From: Paraburkholderia sacchari
GTDB lineage: Bacteria > Pseudomonadota > Gammaproteobacteria > Burkholderiales > Burkholderiaceae
Reading direction: 5' to 3'
Assembly: GCF_000785435.2 (NCBI RefSeq)
Contig: NZ_JTDB02000008.1
Location: 1-64,000, forward strand
Length of the DNA stretch: 64,000 nt
Shown here: piece by piece, positions 62,377 through 64,000 of the stretch
Layout of the letters: every line of letters starts with the position of its first letter
Numbering within the stretch: position 1 is the stretch's first letter
Notes under the pieces: generated by a model
Database searches by the model: none
What the model was told of the DNA's origin: nothing
What the model saw: the letters and a program-made list of their open reading frames with translations, nothing else
Translations under genes and position numbers: made by a program

Positions 62377-64000
62377 TTACGCCTTGCCGGTTGACTCGAC
62401 CGCCTCGCGGATCTGCTGCAGCGCCGCCGCGTCTTCGATGGTCGGCAAGTCGCCAGGATCGCGCCCCTCGGCGAGCGCCGCGATCGCGCGGCGCAGGAGC
62501 TTGCCCGAGCGCGTCTTCGGCAGCATCGACACGAAGTGCACGCGCGCGGGCCGCCCGATGGCGCCGAGCTGGCGGTCCACGGTGGCCGCGAGCGCGGCGG
62601 CGAGATGGTCCGCCGCTGCCGGATCGGCCGCCGCACCCGCATCGCGCAGCACCACGAACGCGAGCGCGGCCTGGCCCTTCACCGTGTCGTTCACGCCCAC
62701 CACGGCCACTTCGGCGACCGCCGCGTGCGACGAGATCGCTTCCTCGATCTCGCGCGTGCCGAGCCGGTGGCCCGCCACGTTGATGACGTCGTCGGTGCGG
62801 CCGAGGATCGTCACATAGCCGTTCTCGTCCTGCACGCCCCAGTCGAAGGTCGAATACACCTGGTGGCCGGGCACGCTCTCCCAGTACGTCTTCACGAAGC
62901 GCGCATCGTCGCCCCAGACCGTTTGCATGCAGCCCGGCGGCAGCGGGTAGCTCAGCGTGATCACGCCTTTCTCGCCCTGCGCGCAGGGCTCGCCCGTATG
63001 CTCGTTGCGCAGCACGAGGTCGTAGCCGTAGCACGGCACGCCCGGCGAGCCGACCTTCGGCGGCAGGGCTTCCACGCCGCGCTGGATCGCGAGCATCGGC
63101 CAGCCGGTCTCGGTCTGCCAGTAGTTGTCGACGACCGGCTTGCCGAGCGCGTCCGAGATCCACACCGAGGTGGGCTCGTCGAGCGGCTCGCCCGCGAGAA
63201 AGAGGGTGCGCAGGCTCGACAGGTCGGCGGCGCGCAGCAGCGCCGGATCCTGCTTCTTGAGCACGCGGATCGCGGTGGGCGCGGTGAACATGAGGTTGAT
63301 GCGGTGCTGCTCGACCAAGCGCCACCAGATGCCGCCGTCGGGCCGCACGGGCGTGCCTTCGTACATCACCGTGGTCATGCCCGCGAGCAGCGGCGCATAG
63401 ATGATGTAGCTGTGGCCCACGACCCAGCCGATGTCCGACGCCGTGAACATGGTGTCGCCGGCGCGGCCCTCGAAGATGTACTCCATCGACGCGGCAAGCG
63501 CCACCGCATAGCCGCCGACGTCCCGCTGCACGCCCTTGGGCTTGCCGGTCGTGCCCGAGGTGTAGAGCACATAGGACGGCTCGTTCGATTCGAGCCATTC
63601 GCAGGGGACATGCGCGTTGTAATGCTGCTCGCGCAACGGTTCGTAGTCGATCAGCCAGGGCGCGCTGAGGCGCTCGGGCGCCAACTGCCGGTCGATCAGC
63701 AGCACGCGCGGCGGCGCATGTTCGGCGCGCGACATGGCCTCGTCGACGAGCGGTGTGTAGTCGATCACCTTGCCGCCGCGCGCGCCGGCGTCGGCGGCGA
63801 CGAGCAGCGTGGGCTTCGCGTCGTCGATGCGCGCGGCGAGGCTTGGCGCCGCGAAGCCGCCGAACACCACCGAGTGGATCGCGCCAAGGCGCGCGCAGGC
63901 GAGCACCGCGAACACGGCCTCGGGAATCATCGGCAGATAGATCAGCACGCGATCGCCGCGCTGCACGCCGAGCGAGCGCATCACGGCGGCCATGCGGTTC
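62377..64000 (-). CDS. prpE: propionyl-CoA synthetase (5' end outside window)
   Basis: The 3' 541 codons of an acyl-CoA synthetase; the frame is open to the window edge, so the N-terminus is missing. AMP-binding motif YVLYTSGTTGKPKGVQRDVG, the segment DNYWQTETGWPMLAIQRG and the A8 hinge TILGRTDDVINVAGHRLGTR are present. The C-terminal acetylation-site motif is LPKTRSGKLLRRA (lysine of SGK). The VQRDVGGYAVAL segment and overall pattern match PrpE rather than acetyl-CoA synthetase. It makes propionyl-CoA for the methylcitrate cycle. Confidence 0.92.
   Translation of the reverse strand, partial: NRMAAVMRSLGVQRGDRVLIYLPMIPEAVFAVLACARLGAIHSVVFGGFAAPSLAARIDDAKPTLLVAADAGARGGKVIDYTPLVDEAMSRAEHAPPRVLLIDRQLAPERLSAPWLIDYEPLREQHYNAHVPCEWLESNEPSYVLYTSGTTGKPKGVQRDVGGYAVALAASMEYIFEGRAGDTMFTASDIGWVVGHSYIIYAPLLAGMTTVMYEGTPVRPDGGIWWRLVEQHRINLMFTAPTAIRVLKKQDPALLRAADLSSLRTLFLAGEPLDEPTSVWISDALGKPVVDNYWQTETGWPMLAIQRGVEALPPKVGSPGVPCYGYDLVLRNEHTGEPCAQGEKGVITLSYPLPPGCMQTVWGDDARFVKTYWESVPGHQVYSTFDWGVQDENGYVTILGRTDDVINVAGHRLGTREIEEAISSHAAVAEVAVVGVNDTVKGQAALAFVVLRDAGAAADPAAADHLAAALAATVDRQLGAIGRPARVHFVSMLPKTRSGKLLRRAIAALAEGRDPGDLPTIEDAAALQQIREAVESTGKA

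Noticed and set aside
60969-64000. Transporter and prpE as one propionate operon
   Set aside because: The genes are convergent and the transporter resembles aromatic-acid symporters.

Overview
The window looks like chromosomal DNA of a Burkholderiaceae bacterium (Paraburkholderia, Caballeronia, Burkholderia or a close relative). It is GC-rich throughout. It holds the 3' end of an rRNA operon, and its housekeeping genes (glnS, alaS, valS, galU, uvrD, uppP) and catabolic genes (fused iolC kinase-aldolase, Fsr-type and YbfB-type transporters, LIV-type ABC transporter) are of the kind found in that family. This is judged from protein resemblance only; no search was run.

Layout. 1-6600: 5S rRNA, two small envelope proteins, a MATE exporter with a DUF2288 gene, an AT-rich gap with a candidate small RNA, a LysM/M23 lipoprotein, an aldose epimerase, a 28-residue membrane protein and UppP. 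6583-6659: tRNA-Arg(TCT). 6610-15427: an 8.8-kb integrative element whose ends are a perfect 50-bp repeat of the tRNA 3' half. It carries a tyrosine integrase, an AlpA-like regulator, a tightly coupled replication-type module whose 3' end is studded with four palindromes, an HNH nuclease, two lipoprotein or secreted proteins, several uncharacterised small genes and gene remnants. It has no capsid, tail, conjugation or known antibiotic-resistance genes.

15428-30500: host genes including an AcpA-type phosphoesterase, a di-haem cytochrome c peroxidase, two Nudix hydrolases, glnS, a CaiB-type CoA transferase, alaS, and a LysR regulator divergent from a YbfB-type MFS transporter. 30567-38000: a thioesterase, a LIV-type ABC transporter (two permeases, two ATPases, no binding protein), an Ap4A phosphorylase-like protein, an adenosine-specific kinase and an Fsr-type exporter. 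38055-39683: a chemoreceptor preceded by a good sigma-28 promoter match.

39691-51951: a complete-looking inositol regulon. On the minus strand a seven-gene run goes from binding protein, permease and ATPase into iolC (kinase fused to DUF2090 aldolase), iolD, iolE and iolB, with the iol genes overlapping by ATGA. Divergently, a MurR/RpiR regulator is coupled to iolG and a second Gfo/Idh/MocA dehydrogenase. The shared intergenic region has two facing promoters and a GGAA-N6-TTCC site of the kind described for RpiR-type IolR. iolA is not in the window.

52104-64000: a TusA-like protein, galU, valS, a glycine-rich protein with a double-glycine (bacteriocin-type) leader, uvrD, an MTA/SAH nucleosidase, an AAHS-like MFS transporter and the 3' part of prpE, which runs off the window. 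The most novel material is the tRNA-Arg element (palindrome array, paired arm-type sites, unknown cargo), the double-glycine leader protein, the candidate sRNA at 3110-3226 and two tiny membrane proteins with near-ideal ribosome binding sites.
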